Shown here piece by piece: positions 46,095 through 55,904 of a stretch of 64,000 nt of DNA; positions within the stretch are counted from its first letter, which is position 1, and each line of letters starts with the position of its first letter. Below the pieces are notes generated by a model. That model did not search any database. It was not told where the DNA came from and saw only the letters and a list, made by a program, of their open reading frames with translations. The translations under genes were made by a program, and so were the position numbers. Origin of the DNA: Thalassobium sp. R2A62 (lineage in GTDB: Bacteria > Pseudomonadota > Alphaproteobacteria > Rhodobacterales > Rhodobacteraceae). The stretch spans positions 2,360,575 through 2,424,574 of the forward strand of contig NZ_GG697169.2 of assembly GCF_000161835.1 (NCBI RefSeq). Direction: 5' to 3'.

Positions 46095-46706
46095 TCAAGC
46101 GGCCGCTTTGCCACTCTCATTTTCACGCAAGCCTCTCAGCTTTGCGGCTTCCTCTACTACACGATCACTGAGTCCGCCACCCGCAAGAGCGGCGTGTATC
46201 ACACTTTGCCGCCCAAAGGCCAAACCCAATTCCTGTGCTGTTAGGCAACCAAAGTAGCGAGCACCCTCAGGTGTCCACAACTTTGCCTTACCTCGTTCCG
46301 ATCCATCGCTGGCTTGCAAGAGGACACGAACCTCATCATTTGCGAGCCAACTCTTAACCTTTTCAAAGCCAGTTACGGCACGTCCCGTCTTGCGAGACAT
46401 TGAAATCATATCGACGACACGGCGTGCGAGCATACCATCAATCATAGCAACGAGACCGTCGGGGACCGACACCTGTTGTTTGGCGCCACGAGCGAACAAC
46501 TTTTTCGTCGTGGCCGTCTCAATCGCATCACGTGTGGACGTCACCCATATACCACGGCCAGGAAGCTTTTCCAAAACATCCGGCACGATCATGTCATCTG
46601 GGCCCACGACAAACCGAATGAGGCCAGCCTTTGGCTGCACCTCTCCGGTCACAACGCATTTGCGTTCCGACACATCCCGATCTTTGTCCCGACCACCGCG
46701 TGACAT
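46095..46706 (-). CDS. ylxR: YlxR-type RNA-binding protein with L7Ae-like C-terminal part
   Basis: The 203-residue protein has the YlxR/DUF448 domain (about 10-85; ERKCVVTGEVQPKAGLIRFV and LPGRGIWVTSTRD) followed by an L7Ae-like segment (about 95-185), as in the longer alphaproteobacterial form. It is a probable RNA-binding nucleoid or ribosome-associated factor. It is encoded between nusA and infB with gaps of 22 and 16 bp, so it is in the same operon. Confidence 0.9.
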   Translation of the reverse strand: MSRGGRDKDRDVSERKCVVTGEVQPKAGLIRFVVGPDDMIVPDVLEKLPGRGIWVTSTRDAIETATTKKLFARGAKQQVSVPDGLVAMIDGMLARRVVDMISMSRKTGRAVTGFEKVKSWLANDEVRVLLQASDGSERGKAKLWTPEGARYFGCLTAQELGLAFGRQSVIHAALAGGGLSDRVVEEAAKLRGLRENESGKAAA

Positions 46707-46728
46707 CAGATACCTCCGAGGCCTGCGA

Positions 46729-48345
46729 TCAGGCCTCGGCCTCCTCTTCGGAAACGGCTTCTTCGTCTTCGGATGCTGTTTCCAAATCAGCAGGATCTAC
46801 CCAACCCAGCATAATGCGGGCTGTCATGACCATGTCCTGTGCTTCTTCTAGAGAGATCTCAAACTTCTCCAATACGCCGTCATCTTTGATGCGTTCGCCG
46901 TCTTGAGTAGTCCAGCCACCGGCCAGCTCCCAGTCTGCACATGTCGCAAAGTCTTCGAGCGTCTTCACGCCATCTTCGGCCAACGCCTCTACCATCTGGG
47001 GTGTGAGGCCTTCGAATTCAACAAGGCTATTTTCGACACCCAAAGCACGCGCATTCTCGAGCGCCTTTTTGTTTTGTGCCTCAAGGAAGTCGCGAGCACG
47101 TGCTTGCAGTTCGCCAGCCGTACCTTCGTCAACACCGTCGATAACCAACAGCTCTTCGACTTCAACGTAGGCGACTTCTTCAAGGTTCGTGAACCCTTCG
47201 GAAACCAGCAACTGAGCAAAGAATTCATCAAGATCAAGCGTGTCCATAAACAGCTTGGTCCGTGTTTCAAACTCAGCCTGACGGCGTTTGCTGTCTTCTT
47301 CTTCGGTCATGATATCGATGTCGAGGCCGGTCAGCTGGGATGCGAGGCGCACGTTTTGACCACGGCGGCCAATCGCAAGGCTCAGCTGCTCTTCCGGAAC
47401 AACAACTTCGATGCGCTCTGCTTCTTCGTCCAGAACAACTTTGGAAACCTCAGCAGGCTGCAATGCATTCACGAGGAAGGTCGGCATGTCCTCATTCCAA
47501 GGAATGATGTCGATCTTTTCGCCCTGCAGTTCGTTCACAACAGCCTGAACACGGCTACCGCGCATACCAACACAGGCACCCACTGGATCAATCGAACCGT
47601 CATACGAAATGACTGCAATCTTTGCTCGCGAACCTGGATCACGCGCAACAGCTTTGATCTCGATGATGTTGTCGTAAATCTCTGGCACTTCCATTTCGAA
47701 CAGCTTGGCCATGAACTCTGGCGCTGTCCGGCTCAGGAAGATCTGAGGACCGCGCTGCTCGCGACGTACATCTTTGATGTAGCAACGGATACGATCGTTC
47801 GGACGATAGCTTTCGCGACCAATTTTTTCGTTACGACGCAAGATCGCCTCACCCGAGCCTACATCAACGATGACGTTGCCGTACTCTTCGCGTTTGACCA
47901 GTGCGTTGATGATCGTGCCTGCCTTGTCTTTGAACTCTTCGTACTGGCGATCACGTTCAGCTTCGCGGACTTTTTGCAAGATAACCTGCTTGGCCGACTG
48001 AGCCGCGATACGGCCCATCTCAACTGGTGGGACTTCCTCGACAAAAGCCTGACCAACCTCTGGGTCTTCCATGTACTGTTTTGCTTGCTCAACAGTGAAC
48101 TCAGCTTGGTAGTTCTCAAGCTCTTCCTCTTCGACAACGGTACGGACACGAGTGAATGTCGCCTTGCCAGTCTTACGGTCAATGCTGACACGGATGTCCA
48201 TTTCGGCGCCATAGCGTGACTTGGCCGCGCGCGCGAGGCTCTCTTCCATCGCTTCAATAACCAAACTTGGGTCGATCATCTTCTCGCGGGCTACAGCCTC
48301 GGCTGTTTGCAGCAGCTCGAGCTGGTTTGCGGATGTAATAGCCAT
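46729..48345 (-). CDS. nusA: transcription termination/antitermination factor NusA
   Basis: The 538-residue protein has the N-terminal RNA-polymerase-binding domain, an S1 domain (about 135-200, GNVIVDVGSGEAILRRNE), KH1 and KH2 (VGACVGMRGSRVQAVV, then LAIGRRGQNVRLASQL) and two C-terminal helix-hairpin-helix-like acidic repeats with a very acidic tail. It modulates pausing, termination and antitermination. The start overlaps the rimP stop as ATGA. Confidence 0.97.
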   Translation of the reverse strand: MAITSANQLELLQTAEAVAREKMIDPSLVIEAMEESLARAAKSRYGAEMDIRVSIDRKTGKATFTRVRTVVEEEELENYQAEFTVEQAKQYMEDPEVGQAFVEEVPPVEMGRIAAQSAKQVILQKVREAERDRQYEEFKDKAGTIINALVKREEYGNVIVDVGSGEAILRRNEKIGRESYRPNDRIRCYIKDVRREQRGPQIFLSRTAPEFMAKLFEMEVPEIYDNIIEIKAVARDPGSRAKIAVISYDGSIDPVGACVGMRGSRVQAVVNELQGEKIDIIPWNEDMPTFLVNALQPAEVSKVVLDEEAERIEVVVPEEQLSLAIGRRGQNVRLASQLTGLDIDIMTEEEDSKRRQAEFETRTKLFMDTLDLDEFFAQLLVSEGFTNLEEVAYVEVEELLVIDGVDEGTAGELQARARDFLEAQNKKALENARALGVENSLVEFEGLTPQMVEALAEDGVKTLEDFATCADWELAGGWTTQDGERIKDDGVLEKFEISLEEAQDMVMTARIMLGWVDPADLETASEDEEAVSEEEAEA

Positions 48346-48917
48346 CAGTCGTCGTCTCCGTCTACGATTGTCTGTACTTCGTCAAATTGCGCTTCATCCA
48401 CTTGGCCCGCGTCTTTGCGGCCACGCAGAACGTCGCGGATCAGGTCGTCGGTCAACACTAACTTTGCGTCTGACAACCACTCAAATTTTAGGCCAATTGT
48501 GCCCTCTTCGATCTCGATTAAGATCTCGTCACCCTCGGTGCCAGCCAGCTGTCCTTTGAAACGGCGACGGCCATCGATAAGTTCGTCTGTTTCGATCTTG
48601 GCTTCGTAACCTTCCCACTGGGCAAAATCTTTGACCCGTGTCAGCGGGCGGTCGATGCCGGGGGATGAAACTTCTAGCTCATAAGCGTCCAAGATAGGAT
48701 CTTCGACATCCAAGAGCGCGGACACGGCCGTGGAAATCTCGGCGCAGTCATCAACCTCGATGGTACCATCAGGTTTCTGCGCCATGATCTGCAACGTCGT
48801 GGCCTTGCCAGACATCAAACGAATGCGCACCAATTCATAACCCATGGATTCCATCATGGGTTGGATGATCTCGGCGATCCGGCGGTCAATCGCCGCTTTG
48901 GCAACTAGGTCGTTCAT
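48345..48917 (-). CDS. rimP: ribosome maturation factor RimP
   Basis: The 190-residue protein begins [20 protein letters not shown] at 48917 with AAGGA upstream; longer frames run through leader hairpins and are rejected. It shows the RimP N domain ([32 protein letters not shown]) and the SH3-like C domain. It assists 30S assembly. It is first in the operon and is preceded by a leader with an apparent premature terminator. Confidence 0.93.
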   Translation of the reverse strand: MNDLVAKAAIDRRIAEIIQPMMESMGYELVRIRLMSGKATTLQIMAQKPDGTIEVDDCAEISTAVSALLDVEDPILDAYELEVSSPGIDRPLTRVKDFAQWEGYEAKIETDELIDGRRRFKGQLAGTEGDEILIEIEEGTIGLKFEWLSDAKLVLTDDLIRDVLRGRKDAGQVDEAQFDEVQTIVDGDDD

Positions 48918-48937
48918 GGCGTCCTTATAAACAAAAA

Positions 48938-48993
48938 AACGGGCTCGCGGCCCGTTGATGTTTCCCGGTGGTTTGCTGGGTTTGGACCCCAGC
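48938..48993 (-). terminator. rimP leader with premature terminator
   Basis: On the minus strand a hairpin GCTGGG/CCCAGC with a 7-base loop (48975-48993) is followed by AACGGGC/GCCCGTT (48938-48944 with 48950-48956) and then a run of seven or so T residues, 21 bp before the rimP ATG. The next upstream minus-strand gene already has its own terminator at 49249-49274, so this one lies inside the operon leader. Attenuation is inferred. Confidence 0.7.
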
Positions 48994-49118
48994 GCGCCGC
49001 TGTTGGCGGACATATAGGCTAAGGACACCAAGTGCGCAAGGTGTTTGCCACAAGCCAGTCCAACTACCGCCGTAATGACCCCTTAACCAATTTTTAGTCA
49101 GCAGAGAAAGGAACAGAA

Positions 49119-49241
49119 ATGGACAATCTCACTATTTTGCTGTCGATCGGCAGTGGTGCATTTCTGTGTGGTGTAGCCGTCATGTATATCGTGATGAACC
49201 GCACATGGAAAAAGCGCGAAGCTAAACGTACAGCCGCTTAA
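49119..49241 (+). CDS. 40-aa single-pass membrane microprotein
   Basis: The ATG at 49119 follows AGAAAGGAA. The 40 residues are one hydrophobic segment (about 5-27, ending MYIVM) and a strongly basic tail (KKREAKR), so the protein should be inner-membrane with the C terminus in the cytoplasm. A strong terminator begins 7 bp after the stop. No family is recognised. A start and stop between two well-defined signals make it credible. Confidence 0.65.
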   Translation: MDNLTILLSIGSGAFLCGVAVMYIVMNRTWKKREAKRTAA

Positions 49242-49248
49242 ACGAAAA

Positions 49249-49274
49249 AGGCCCCGCCAATAAAGCGGGGCCTT
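49249..49274. terminator. bidirectional terminator
   Basis: AAGGCCCCGC (49249-49258) pairs perfectly with GCGGGGCCTT (49265-49274) around a 7-base loop, with A-rich and T-rich flanks. It serves the 40-aa gene and the convergent peptide-transporter operon. Confidence 0.92.
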
Positions 49275-49296
49275 CCTTTTATCTACGTGTCGCAAT

Positions 49297-50844
49297 TTAC
49301 GAGAACCACCAACGTTCCATGAAGCGCGAGTTGTCCATCTGGAATGTGTTACCGATGGTGCCCGAGTTCGTCAGCTTGGTCGAATGCGCGTCAACATAGT
49401 TGGCATACATTGGAACCACTGTACCGCCTTCAGAAGACATCAGCATCTGCATCTCAGTGTACTGATCGCGACGCTTGTCGCTGTCCAGTTCGGCACGTGC
49501 CGAGATCAGCAGCTCTTGGAAGCGTGCATTCTCCCATGCGGTGTCGTTCCATGGAACGCCAGACTCATAAGCTGTCGAGAACATCCAGTCTTCGGTCGCA
49601 CGACCGGACCAGTAGCACGCACACCATGGCTTCTTCAGCCAAACATTGGACCAGTAACCATCAGCCGGCTCTTGTACGACGTTCAGGTTAATGCCTGCCG
49701 ACTTGGCAGAAGCTTGGTAAAGCTGAGCCGCGTCAACCGCACCTGGGAACGCCGCATCCGATGCTGACAGATCAATATTCAGACCGTCCATGCCAGCCTC
49801 AGCCAACAGCGCCTTAGCGCGATCTGGATCATACGAGTTCTGCTCGATATCAGCCGCATAGTACTGGTTCGCTGGACCGATTGGGTGGTCGTTCGCTACC
49901 GCACCGTGGCCCAACAGAACTTTGTCGACCATTTCCTGACGATTCACCGCAAACTTGAGCGCCTGGCGAACCTTGAGGTTGTCGTAAGGTGACAGGTTGG
50001 TCAGCATCGGGAACGTAAAGTGCTGGTTGCCCGTCACTTCAAAGATGTTGACGTTCGGGTTCGCACGCATGAGTGGCTCTGTCTTAAAGTCGACGCGGTT
50101 TACTGCATCAACCTGACCCGTCATCAGCGCGTTCATCCGAGCGGACGAATCGTTGATCGCAACGACTTCGATGCTGTCGAACCAACCGGCTGTTCCGTCT
50201 TTGTAGTGGCTATCTACACGGCTCACTGTTGCGCGCACGCCTGGGTCGAAGGATTCAACCTTGTACATGCCTGTACCGATACCATTTGCGATCGCTTCTT
50301 CGATCTGGCCGTCTGGGTACATCAGGATGTGGTAGTCAGACAGCAAGAACGGGAAGTCCGCGTTGCCAGCGGCCAGCACGAATGTGATTTCGCTATCGCT
50401 GACTTTTGTCATTTCAGTGATCGACGATACGATCGGTTTCGCAGCCGATTTCGCACCTTCAGCAGTGTGCATGTTCAACGATGCGATAACATCGTCTGCG
50501 CCGAATGGTTTGCCGTTGTGGAACGTCACACCGGTGCGCAATTTGAATGTCCAAGTCTTGGCATCTGCACTGGCTTCCCAGCTCTCGGCGAGCTCACCCT
50601 TGAGCTGTCCATCTGCACCAACTTCGGTCAGGCAATCAAACACACAACCGTGCGCCATCATGATCATAAAGCTGTCCGAGTGTGTCCGGCCATCCCAGCT
50701 ATCGGATGTGTTCGCACCAGCGAGCCCGAGGCGCAAGTTGCCGCCACGTGTTCCTTGGGCGCGCAGTGGCATACCTGTTGCAGCAAGAACACCTGCCGCA
50801 ACACCCGTTTTCAATAGTCCGCGTCTACTAATCTGAGACATCAT
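49297..50844 (-). CDS. peptide ABC transporter substrate-binding protein
   Basis: The 515-residue family-5 solute-binding protein has a twin-arginine signal (SRRGLLKTGVAAGVLAATG, residues 5-23) and the DppA/OppA pattern (TWTFKLRTGVTFHNGKPFGADDV; LKVRQALKFAVNRQEMVDKVL). It captures di- or oligopeptides, or a similar substrate, in the periplasm for the permeases encoded upstream. It is the last gene of the operon, 71 bp after the ATPase gene, with a terminator behind it. Exact substrate is unknown. Confidence 0.9.
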   Translation of the reverse strand: MMSQISRRGLLKTGVAAGVLAATGMPLRAQGTRGGNLRLGLAGANTSDSWDGRTHSDSFMIMMAHGCVFDCLTEVGADGQLKGELAESWEASADAKTWTFKLRTGVTFHNGKPFGADDVIASLNMHTAEGAKSAAKPIVSSITEMTKVSDSEITFVLAAGNADFPFLLSDYHILMYPDGQIEEAIANGIGTGMYKVESFDPGVRATVSRVDSHYKDGTAGWFDSIEVVAINDSSARMNALMTGQVDAVNRVDFKTEPLMRANPNVNIFEVTGNQHFTFPMLTNLSPYDNLKVRQALKFAVNRQEMVDKVLLGHGAVANDHPIGPANQYYAADIEQNSYDPDRAKALLAEAGMDGLNIDLSASDAAFPGAVDAAQLYQASAKSAGINLNVVQEPADGYWSNVWLKKPWCACYWSGRATEDWMFSTAYESGVPWNDTAWENARFQELLISARAELDSDKRRDQYTEMQMLMSSEGGTVVPMYANYVDAHSTKLTNSGTIGNTFQMDNSRFMERWWFS

Positions 50845-50915
50845 ATTCTCCCTTTTGTCATACTTAGATGGCGATTTGTTCGCCTTTTATAAGCCCCATA
50901 AGGGACTGATTCGAA

Positions 50916-52562
50916 TTACATCTTACCAACAGCAGCGTCGCCGATGTTATCAACTCCGCGTTCTTTCAGAAGATTCGTGAGCCAATCGGGGTCCATTTCA
51001 GGAACCGAACTTAGCAAAAGATCTGTGTATGGGTGGTGTGGCGGTTGAAACATTTCGTTCTTTTCGCCCTGCTCTACGACCACGCCATCTTTCATCACAA
51101 CCACTTCGTCTGCGATCGCTTTGACCGTCGCTAGGTCATGAGTGATGAACATGTAACTAAGGCCCAGCTCGTCTTGCAGCCTGGCCAACAGGCGCAAAAT
51201 ACCCTCGGCCACGAGCTGGTCCAGCGCACTGGTTACCTCGTCACAAATGATAAACTTGGGCTCGGCCGCCAACGCCCGAGCAATGCCGATACGCTGTTTC
51301 TGACCACCCGACAGTTCGCTCGGCAAACGGTCGATATACTGCTTTGGCTCGAGTTCGATCTCGTTCAACAACTCTTCGACACGAGCCCGTTTCTTCGACC
51401 CCGTCAAACCACCGTAAAACTGAACAGGCCGCCCAATGATCTCGCCAATTGTCTTGCGCGGGTTCAGCGCGGTGTCCGCCATTTGGTAAATCATCTGCGC
51501 TTGACGCAGCTGATCCTTGTCACGCTTGCGGTAGTCCAGCGGCAACGCTTGGCCGTCAAATTCAATCACGCCCTTTGTCGGCGGAAGCAAACCAGTGATG
51601 CAGCGCGCCGCGGTCGATTTTCCAGACCCAGACTCGCCAACGACCGCAACTGTTCGGCCTTCGTGAATATCAAAGCTGATGTCATGAAGAACCTTGGTCG
51701 TACCGTAGGCCGCATCAACGCCTTTGACCGAAACAATCGGGGTGGCATCGGCCGATACGGCAGCCTTTACAGGGCGGGCAAAGCTTCGGACTGCCCAGAG
51801 TGATTTAGTATAATCCTGCGTCGGGGCAGATAGCATCGTGCGCGTATCCGCCGTCTCAACTTCGTCGCCCTTGAGCAGAACTTTGATCCGGTCAGCCATT
51901 TGCGCAACGACTGCTAAGTCGTGCGTAATGTAGATTGCCGCCGTATTATACTCTTCGACAATCTCGCGGATACTAGCGAGCACCTCAATCTGAGTTGTCA
52001 CATCCAGCGCCGTGGTCGGTTCATCGAAAATAATCAGGTCAGGGCGACATGACATCGCCATCGCAGTCATAGCCCGCTGCAACTGGCCGCCAGATACTTG
52101 GTGCGGATAACGAAAGCCGATCTGATCCGGATTGGGCAGGCGGAGCTTTTCATAGAGTTCGATGCCGTCCGCGATGCTATCGGCGCGACCGCTTACACCG
52201 TGCTGGGTTGGCGCCTCGGTATGCTGATCCATCAACTTGTGCGCAGGGTTAAAGCTCGCGGCAGCAGACTGCGCGACATATGCGATCTGTTTGCCTAACA
52301 GTTCCCGCTTTTGCGAGGCCGAGGCAGTCAGCAGATCAATCCCGTCAAACTCAACCGAACCACCTGAAATCCGAACGCCATCGCGGCAGAACCCCATGGC
52401 AGCCAATCCTAGCGTAGATTTACCAGCGCCGGATTCACCGATCAGACCCAAGACTTCGCCACGCTCAAGCTCTAGATCGATCCCGTTGATAATTGGGTTC
52501 CACGTCTCGTCGCTGCGACCTTCAATCTTGATGTCGCGAATGGTGACCAATTTATCTGTCAT
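50916..52562 (-). CDS. peptide ABC transporter, fused double ATPase
   Basis: The 548-residue protein contains two full ATPase domains in one chain, equivalent to DppD plus DppF. The first (about 5-255) has [13 protein letters not shown] and [10 protein letters not shown]. The second (about 285-525) has [13 protein letters not shown] and [15 protein letters not shown] with [10 protein letters not shown]. It energises the two permeases. The ATG overlaps the upstream permease stop by 4 bp. Confidence 0.93.
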   Translation of the reverse strand: MTDKLVTIRDIKIEGRSDETWNPIINGIDLELERGEVLGLIGESGAGKSTLGLAAMGFCRDGVRISGGSVEFDGIDLLTASASQKRELLGKQIAYVAQSAAASFNPAHKLMDQHTEAPTQHGVSGRADSIADGIELYEKLRLPNPDQIGFRYPHQVSGGQLQRAMTAMAMSCRPDLIIFDEPTTALDVTTQIEVLASIREIVEEYNTAAIYITHDLAVVAQMADRIKVLLKGDEVETADTRTMLSAPTQDYTKSLWAVRSFARPVKAAVSADATPIVSVKGVDAAYGTTKVLHDISFDIHEGRTVAVVGESGSGKSTAARCITGLLPPTKGVIEFDGQALPLDYRKRDKDQLRQAQMIYQMADTALNPRKTIGEIIGRPVQFYGGLTGSKKRARVEELLNEIELEPKQYIDRLPSELSGGQKQRIGIARALAAEPKFIICDEVTSALDQLVAEGILRLLARLQDELGLSYMFITHDLATVKAIADEVVVMKDGVVVEQGEKNEMFQPPHHPYTDLLLSSVPEMDPDWLTNLLKERGVDNIGDAAVGKM

Positions 52563-53767
52563 TCCTTTAACCCCGACGATTTCTGAAGCATCCAGTCGAC
52601 AACAAAGTTCACAGCCACAGTCAGCAGTGCGATTGCACCCGCAGCCAACAGCGGAGCCGACGCAACAGATGGTGCAAAAGCAGCAAAGTTAATGAACTGC
52701 GAGAGGTCTCTGACCATCGTGCCCCAATCAGCAAGCGGCGGCTGAATACCGACACCTAGGAAGGACAGCGATGCAATCGTGAGAAATACAAAGCAGAACC
52801 GCAGGCCAAATTCAGCCAACAGAGGCGCATAGGCGTTCGGCAAGATCTCTTTGAAAATAAGATAGGACAGACCTTCACCGCGCAACTTGGCCGCCTCGAT
52901 ATAATCCATCACAACGATGTTCAGGCCAACAGCACGAGCAAGGCGATACACCCGCGTACTGTCGATCACAGCAATGATAATCACCATAAAGACTGTCAGT
53001 GGAATACCCAGCTGTGGCGCCCAAACAGACGCGATGGTCATCAAGAGCAGCGCAAAGATAAGCGACGGAATAGCCATCAAGACATCGACTGCACGCGACA
53101 ACAACTGATCAAGCCAGCCACCCAGCGTAGCCGCCAAGAAGCCCAAGGTGCCACCAATAAAGAACGCCAAACATGTCGTCGCAAACGCAATGCCAACAGT
53201 GTTTTGCGCGCCGTATATGAGACGCGAGAGCATATCACGACCCAATTGGTCAGTGCCCAGTGGGTAGTCTGGATTGCCGCCCATCGCAGGATTGCCGCCC
53301 GGAACGATGTTGGCGGCAACTCCTTGAAGGATTGCCTCTTGGCCGTACGGCGCGAGCCACCCTGCAAAGATCGCAGCAAAGGCGTAGATCAAGATAGTTA
53401 GAATACCAAATGACGCTGTGAGCGGCATCGAGCGGAACAGCTTGCGCGTTCCAACCGTGCCAACCAGTCGGCCCAAAAACCGAAACACCCACGCGGCTGC
53501 GGCAAAGACAATCAAGCCTTCGATCACAACCACAAAGAAGAAGTATTTGTTCAGGACAATGGGATCATCTGAGAGTTTGGCCCCAATATAAGTCGTAACG
53601 ATCCAATACAGCAGCAAGACACCGGCAACGTAACCATAGGCTACGCCAAACGGCATATCGCGGAAGAAAGGCGTATTTCCTGTTGCCTTTTGTCCCACCC
53701 AGCGCACTGCATAGGCAACGACAGCAATGACGACCAAAGCCGCAATGATCCACATCCACCAGCTCAT
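52559..53767 (-). CDS. peptide ABC transporter permease (DppC-like)
   Basis: The 402-residue permease has the usual BPD_transp_1 domain with the EAA-like loop (YIEAAKLRGEGLSYLIFKEILPN) and an unusually long N-terminal part with extra membrane segments (about residues 5-20, 45-65 and 75-95) before the typical start. It pairs with the DppB-like permease encoded upstream with a 4-bp overlap. Confidence 0.9.
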   Translation of the reverse strand: MSWWMWIIAALVVIAVVAYAVRWVGQKATGNTPFFRDMPFGVAYGYVAGVLLLYWIVTTYIGAKLSDDPIVLNKYFFFVVVIEGLIVFAAAAWVFRFLGRLVGTVGTRKLFRSMPLTASFGILTILIYAFAAIFAGWLAPYGQEAILQGVAANIVPGGNPAMGGNPDYPLGTDQLGRDMLSRLIYGAQNTVGIAFATTCLAFFIGGTLGFLAATLGGWLDQLLSRAVDVLMAIPSLIFALLLMTIASVWAPQLGIPLTVFMVIIIAVIDSTRVYRLARAVGLNIVVMDYIEAAKLRGEGLSYLIFKEILPNAYAPLLAEFGLRFCFVFLTIASLSFLGVGIQPPLADWGTMVRDLSQFINFAAFAPSVASAPLLAAGAIALLTVAVNFVVDWMLQKSSGLKE

Positions 53768-54798
53768 TTCGGATGCCTCAATCTTGGATTTGATATGATC
53801 GACAAGATATCCGCTGTCAGGTTCAGCAAAATATAAACAGCTGCAAAGATCAGGCAGCAGGCTTGGACAACGGGAATGTCACGGATTTTGACCGAGTCGA
53901 CAAATAGCTGGCCAATTCCTGGATAGACAAAGACCACTTCGACGACGACGACACCCGTAACCAGAAACGCAAGGTTCAGCGCGATAACGTTAATGATCGG
54001 AGCAAGCGCATTGGGAAGCGCGTGCTTTACAATGACTCGCATCGGCGACAGCCCCTTGAGCCGTGCCATTTCGATGTAGGGTGACGCCAACAAATTGATG
54101 ATCGCAGCACGGGTCATTCGCATCATGTGAGCCGTTACAACCAAAGTTAGCGTCAGTGCCGGCAGCAGCGTTTTTTCCAAACGCTCTGAAAACGCCATGC
54201 CGTCGTAGATGTTCGAAAGAGACGGCAGGATCGGGTTCAGCACTGCGAGGAACAGGATCAGGATATAAGCGAGAAAGAACTCAGGGCTCGAAATCGACGA
54301 CAGCGTAAAGATGTTCGCGATGCGATCAAAAATCGAATTGCGGTACAGGGCCGCTAGAATGCCGAGGCCAACTGCCAATGGCACCGCGATGCATGCGGTG
54401 ACGCCAGCGAGAAACATTGTATTGGCAAAACGTGGTGCGATTTGACCAGCAACAGACGAAAGACCTGATCCCGTATCGGCACCCGCAAAGCTTGCAAAGT
54501 TGGCTTGGGCAAAGCTGGATCCTAGATCGCCACGAACCGCGCCCCCGAGCCATTCAAAATAACGAACGATAGGTGAGCGGTCCAATCCAAGGTCTTCGCG
54601 GATCGATGCAATCGCTTCAGGAGTAGCGCCCTGTCCCAGAATCAACTGAGCGAAATCACCCGGCAGCATATTAACAGCGGTAAAGATTACGATCGAAACG
54701 ATCAGCAATGTCAGCAGGCCAAGTCCTAGGCGTTGCAGAATAATTTTTGCGATGGCTCCCAACCAGACGCTCCCCGTCTTCTTCTTGTTGAGGGTCAA
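53764..54798 (-). CDS. peptide ABC transporter permease (DppB-like)
   Basis: The 344-residue inner-membrane protein has an N-terminal helix (about 15-40), a family-typical periplasmic loop (MLPGDFAQLILGQGATPEAI, then ASIREDLGLD) and five further helices with the coupling loop YIEMARLKGLSPMRVIVKHALPN. It begins 30 bp downstream of the proline iminopeptidase gene on the same strand. Confidence 0.92.
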   Translation of the reverse strand: MTLNKKKTGSVWLGAIAKIILQRLGLGLLTLLIVSIVIFTAVNMLPGDFAQLILGQGATPEAIASIREDLGLDRSPIVRYFEWLGGAVRGDLGSSFAQANFASFAGADTGSGLSSVAGQIAPRFANTMFLAGVTACIAVPLAVGLGILAALYRNSIFDRIANIFTLSSISSPEFFLAYILILFLAVLNPILPSLSNIYDGMAFSERLEKTLLPALTLTLVVTAHMMRMTRAAIINLLASPYIEMARLKGLSPMRVIVKHALPNALAPIINVIALNLAFLVTGVVVVEVVFVYPGIGQLFVDSVKIRDIPVVQACCLIFAAVYILLNLTADILSIISNPRLRHPK

Positions 54799-54828
54799 CG
54801 TATGCGGCGGTTTAACAACCTGTAAACC

Positions 54829-55818
54829 CTAAAGGCCCAATTCGTCCGCTATTTCTGCGAATCCGTCCATCGCACGCACAAGTTCCGCGCTAATCCCTGC
54901 TTCTGACAGGGCATGACCCGCCTTGCCAACGAGCCGAAGCCGCCCACGGTCCCATTTTTGAGACAAGCCATAAGCTGAGGTCGGGGGGCAAATCATATCA
55001 AATCGCCCTTGGACAATGATCCCAGGGATATTGGCGATACGGTTCACATTGTCGAGAATCCAACCGTCGCTGTCCAAAAAGCCAGCGTTGTGGAAATAGT
55101 GATTCTCAAGCCGAGCGAAGGCGCGAGCATATTCAGCAGGACCCTCGCCACCAGCGCCGTTGCTCTCAATTGACGCCAGTGCATTTTCCCAACTTGCCCA
55201 CGCGCGAGCAAAGCGCGTCTCGATCATCATGTCTCCGCAAAACAGTCTGCGGTGGTAGGCCGTGATAAAGTTGTCTTGTTCGTCCTTAGGGATGATGTCG
55301 GCAAATCTCTCCCAAAGATCGGGCCAGAATTGAGACGCGCCTCCACCATAGAACCAAGCGAGTTCAGCCTGAGTCATCAGAAACACGCCTCGCAAAATCA
55401 GCGCAGCTGTTCGATCTGGATGTGTAATGCCGTAGATCAACGACAGCGTCGCACCCCAGCTGCCCCCAAAAACCATCCACTTGTCGATGCCCAGAGTCTC
55501 GCGGATCAGCTCGATGTCTGAAACCAAATGCCATGTCGTATTGTTTTCGACACTCGCATGGGGTCGTGATCGACCACATCCACGCTGATCGAACAAAATG
55601 ACACGATAGACTTCGGGATCAAAATACCGGCGCATTGCAGGGCTGCATCCACCGCCCGGACCGCCATGCAGCACCACAACAGGGATACCGTCCCTGCGTC
55701 CGCATTGCTCGACATATACTTTATGACCATCGCCCACATCCAACATGCGTTGGTCAAAGGGGTCGCTGGGCGGATAAAGATACTGAGTTGCGTTCTTTTG
55801 TCCTGCGCTTTTGTCCAT
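54829..55818 (-). CDS. pip: proline iminopeptidase
   Basis: The 329-residue alpha/beta hydrolase has the oxyanion motif HGGPGGGCSP, the nucleophile elbow GGSWGATLSL with the catalytic Ser, and a C-terminal Asp/His in VQGRFDMICPP and GKAGHALSE. It releases N-terminal proline from peptides. The start at 55818 is preceded by AGGACGG. Position at the head of a peptide-importer operon suggests use of imported proline peptides. It is divergent from ubiG. Confidence 0.93.
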   Translation of the reverse strand: MDKSAGQKNATQYLYPPSDPFDQRMLDVGDGHKVYVEQCGRRDGIPVVVLHGGPGGGCSPAMRRYFDPEVYRVILFDQRGCGRSRPHASVENNTTWHLVSDIELIRETLGIDKWMVFGGSWGATLSLIYGITHPDRTAALILRGVFLMTQAELAWFYGGGASQFWPDLWERFADIIPKDEQDNFITAYHRRLFCGDMMIETRFARAWASWENALASIESNGAGGEGPAEYARAFARLENHYFHNAGFLDSDGWILDNVNRIANIPGIIVQGRFDMICPPTSAYGLSQKWDRGRLRLVGKAGHALSEAGISAELVRAMDGFAEIADELGL

Positions 55819-55904
55819 GACCGTCCTATATAATGCGAAAGACCGGCGCGCCACGTTCTGCGCCAATAAATTTTCAATTCCTCGGCCGAACGTCGGAGCA
55901 TGCT

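Noticed and set aside
46903-48219. Long open frame (438 codons) on the plus strand opposite nusA
   Set aside because: It is antisense to nusA throughout, has no ribosome-binding site or recognisable domain, and its composition follows from nusA codon usage.
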